Source: Chloroflexota bacterium (GTDB lineage Bacteria; Chloroflexota; FW602-bin22; JAMCYS01). From it: DNA of 16,178 nt. The stretch lies in the NCBI GenBank assembly GCA_021847625.1, contig JAJZQK010000020.1, positions 1-16,178 of the forward strand, written 5' to 3'. The notes below the pieces were generated by a model. It worked only from the letters and a program-made list of their open reading frames with translations. It searched no databases and was not told the DNA's origin. Both the position numbers and the translations under genes were made by a program. This document shows, piece by piece, positions 14,927-16,178 of this stretch. The first letter of the stretch is position 1. Each line of letters opens with the position of its first letter.

Positions 14927-15652
14927 ATGACCGGTTTTCTGCCACAGCCCGTTGGCCAGACTGCGCTTTGGCAAGGAGTGCTTGAACAACTCCGGCGTGC
15001 AATACTACTTGGCGAGTTGGCGCCAGACATGCACCTTCGGGAGCCAGAACTGGCAACGAGGTTTGGTGTCAGCCGACTGCCTGTTCGGGAAGCAATAGGC
15101 CAGCTTGTTCGAGAGCGACTCGTTCGAATGGAACCACGGCGTGTCGCCTTCGTGATTGGGCTGGATGAGGGGGATCTTTCTGATGTCTACGAGTTCCGAC
15201 GGGAACTTGAGCGCTATGCGCTACGCCGCGCCGCCAAGCGTATGAAGACGGAGGACTTCGTCAGTCTGGAAGCGGCCGTGGACCGTTTTGTCAGAGATGT
15301 CGAGGCACGGCAAATAGAATTGGAGCTCCGGACTGACATGGCATTTCATAGACTGCTGGTTGTGATGGCGGGAAGTCGTTGGCTGTTGGAAGCTTGGGAA
15401 CCGCTGGCTGGCTTGGTAGGGACAATGTTGGCCATCACGGGCGGGGTGCAGCGGCCTCATCAGCCAGAAGGCGCGATGCGACACGTTGCGTTGATCGACG
15501 CCCTTAGACGGGGTGACGTGGCCGACGCCGACCGGATCCTTACGGCCCATTTCGAGAGCGCCAAGGGGCTCATGATGGACGCGATGCGAGTCGTACGCGA
15601 GCCACGAGAGTCGGCGCTTGCCCCTACCGTCCCTGTCCAGAGTCCCGGGTAG
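14927..15652 (+). CDS. GntR-family transcriptional regulator, FadR/FCD subfamily (paralogue 2)
   Basis: Regulator of 241 residues, the only clear plus-strand gene. The winged helix-turn-helix covers about 10-75, with TRFGVSRLPVREAI (44-57) including the DNA-contacting Arg50 and Arg54; the FCD domain follows from about 85 to 225, with His residues in AFHRLLV, MRHVALI and TAHFESA as likely metal or ligand contacts. ATG start with AGGAGG and a 5-nt spacer. It is a diverged paralogue of the minus-strand regulator: the same GVSRLPVREA recognition helix, the same distance from start to ALW, and similar FCD lengths. It is divergent from the catabolic array and likely shares its control region. The effector is unknown. 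Confidence 0.92.
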   Translation: MTGFLPQPVGQTALWQGVLEQLRRAILLGELAPDMHLREPELATRFGVSRLPVREAIGQLVRERLVRMEPRRVAFVIGLDEGDLSDVYEFRRELERYALRRAAKRMKTEDFVSLEAAVDRFVRDVEARQIELELRTDMAFHRLLVVMAGSRWLLEAWEPLAGLVGTMLAITGGVQRPHQPEGAMRHVALIDALRRGDVADADRILTAHFESAKGLMMDAMRVVREPRESALAPTVPVQSPG

Positions 15653-15877
15653 TTCCACCGGCAATCGGGGTAGGATCCTCTGAGTAGACCGAAGGCCCTG
15701 GCGAGCCACCCGACGGCAAGCGTGGGGCCCGCGGTTGAGCTAAGCCGCATCGCACGTCCAACGAGGAGGTAGCGTGCGCGGACCGCGAGCTATTCCTGCA
15801 GTGCTGGTCAGGAACGATTCACCCATGCCCGGTGGTCCCGGTTCGCCAACGCCGCAACCTGCCAGCTTAATGGTTCA

Positions 15878-16087
15878 TCACCGCGAGACCGCACGCCGTA
15901 CGGTCTCGCGGCTGACGCGACACTCAGCCGCTATGCTGCGAAGGCTGCGTCCCCCCGCAACCTCTTCAGCGATCCTTTCCCGCAACTCCAAGCGAAGCTT
16001 CGGCCCCTTCCGTGGTGAAACGGATGGGTCAAGACAGGCGATAACAATTCCAAACAGGGACTCGTGATCTGGAAGATGCGAGAGCAA
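15878..16087 (-). CDS. Short helix-turn-helix protein, possible transposase/resolvase remnant
   Basis: A 69-residue frame whose last 35 residues form a clear helix-turn-helix: ERIAEEVAGG, then RSLRSIAAECRVSRETVRRA. This matches the HTH found at the ends of resolvases and the starts of IS-type transposases (pattern G-x-S-hydrophobic-x-x-IA-x-x-x-x-VS-x-x-TV-R). The preceding PSVSPRKGPKLRLELRE looks like a linker. The frame is closed by TAA eight codons upstream of the TTG, which has no good ribosome binding site, and no catalytic domain follows. So it may be a fragment of a larger recombinase or a small DNA-binding protein. Its final codons form the arm of an 11-bp inverted repeat. Confidence 0.4.
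   Translation of the reverse strand: MLSHLPDHESLFGIVIACLDPSVSPRKGPKLRLELRERIAEEVAGGRSLRSIAAECRVSRETVRRAVSR
15881..15911. repeat. 11-bp perfect inverted repeat at the end of the HTH frame
   Basis: CCGCGAGACCG, 9-nt loop, CGGTCTCGCGG. It is very stable as RNA but lacks a following T-run on either strand. It lies within the last codons of the minus-strand HTH frame and 229 bp past the plus-strand regulator. It could be a factor-independent pause, a bidirectional barrier or a DNA-binding site. Confidence 0.6.
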
Positions 16088-16117
16088 CCCCCGTCGCTTC
16101 CGCCCGCGTTACTTTTC

Positions 16118-16135
16118 GCTTGACACTCGTCAAGC
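16118..16135. repeat. 7-bp inverted repeat with TTGAC/GTCAA core
   Basis: GCTTGAC-ACTC-GTCAAGC, perfect arms and a 4-nt loop. It is about 30 bp upstream of the HTH frame start on the minus strand. The half-sites TTGAC and GTCAA are those of the 14781-14806 repeat, with a different spacer (4 against 8). It may be an operator or a small hairpin. Confidence 0.45.
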
Positions 16136-16178
16136 CGGAAGAATGGTTCGAAATCAGGTCGTGGCTTCACCGCTACGG

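Larger units (their letters stand above)
15653..16178. other. Right-end region with HTH remnant and inverted repeats
   Basis: 526 bp after the plus-strand regulator. The only protein signal is a short minus-strand helix-turn-helix frame (15878-16087). There are two strong inverted repeats (15881-15911 and 16118-16135). Nothing recognisable is seen in 15653-15870. A Shine-Dalgarno-like AGGAGG at 15764-15769 precedes GTG 15774 on the plus strand, but the encoded peptide is Arg/Ser/Pro-rich and not family-like. Confidence 0.4.

Noticed and set aside
15774..16067. Plus-strand frame with GTG start and a strong AGGAGG four bases upstream
   Set aside because: The peptide is rich in Arg, Ser and Pro, shows no domain, and lies antisense to the minus-strand HTH whose pattern is clearly protein-like.
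1..16178. CRISPR arrays, tRNA or rRNA genes
   Set aside because: No regularly spaced repeat array, cloverleaf-like tRNA or rRNA-like stretch was seen on either strand.

Overview
This is a GC-rich bacterial window that looks like a catabolic accessory locus. The solute-binding lipoprotein has a Tat-type twin-arginine signal, a lipobox Cys and then a Thr/Pro/Ala-rich linker. Together with the mix of PAL-like NHL, AcoAB-type dehydrogenase, cupin, VOC and lactonase-fold genes, this suggests an uncultivated Chloroflexota-type soil or aquatic bacterium. That is an inference from style; no rRNA or marker gene is present.

Layout. From about 14.4 kb to the left edge every recognisable gene is on the minus strand. 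In transcription order they are: a FadR/FCD-type GntR regulator; an UlaG-like metallo-beta-lactamase-fold hydrolase; an HpcH/HpaI-type aldolase split by a frameshift; an ABC-transporter family 5 solute-binding lipoprotein; an SDR dehydrogenase; a D-2-hydroxyacid dehydrogenase; a VOC/epimerase-like protein; a cupin; an AHL-lactonase-like MBL hydrolase; a zinc alcohol dehydrogenase; an NHL beta-propeller resembling peptidyl-alpha-hydroxyglycine alpha-amidating lyase (PAL); the E1-alpha, E1-beta and E2 subunits of a 2-oxoacid (acetoin-type) dehydrogenase complex; and the first codons of a type I phosphodiesterase/alkaline phosphatase-like gene. A second, paralogous GntR gene (14927-15652) is divergent on the plus strand. 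The right end holds a short HTH-bearing reading frame, probably a remnant, and two inverted repeats.

How it may work (inference). The two GntR regulators flank a 525-bp control region with a 14-bp-period GTATAC array and a 9-bp inverted repeat, and probably control the locus. The binding protein would capture a substrate. The MBL hydrolases (lactone or ester opening), SDR, ADH and hydroxyacid dehydrogenase would process it. The aldolase would cleave a 2-oxo acid intermediate, and the E1/E2 complex would turn a 2-oxoacid or acetoin-like product into acyl-CoA. Several junctions overlap (aldolase/binding protein, PAL-like/E1-alpha, E1-alpha/E1-beta), which supports co-translation. No E3 subunit and no ABC permease or ATPase is in the window, so these must lie elsewhere.

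The most interesting points are the PAL-like propeller, which keeps the known PAL active-site residues and is fused by a 1-nt overlap to an E1-alpha gene; the aldolase broken exactly at a GA repeat; and the repeat array between the paralogous regulators.
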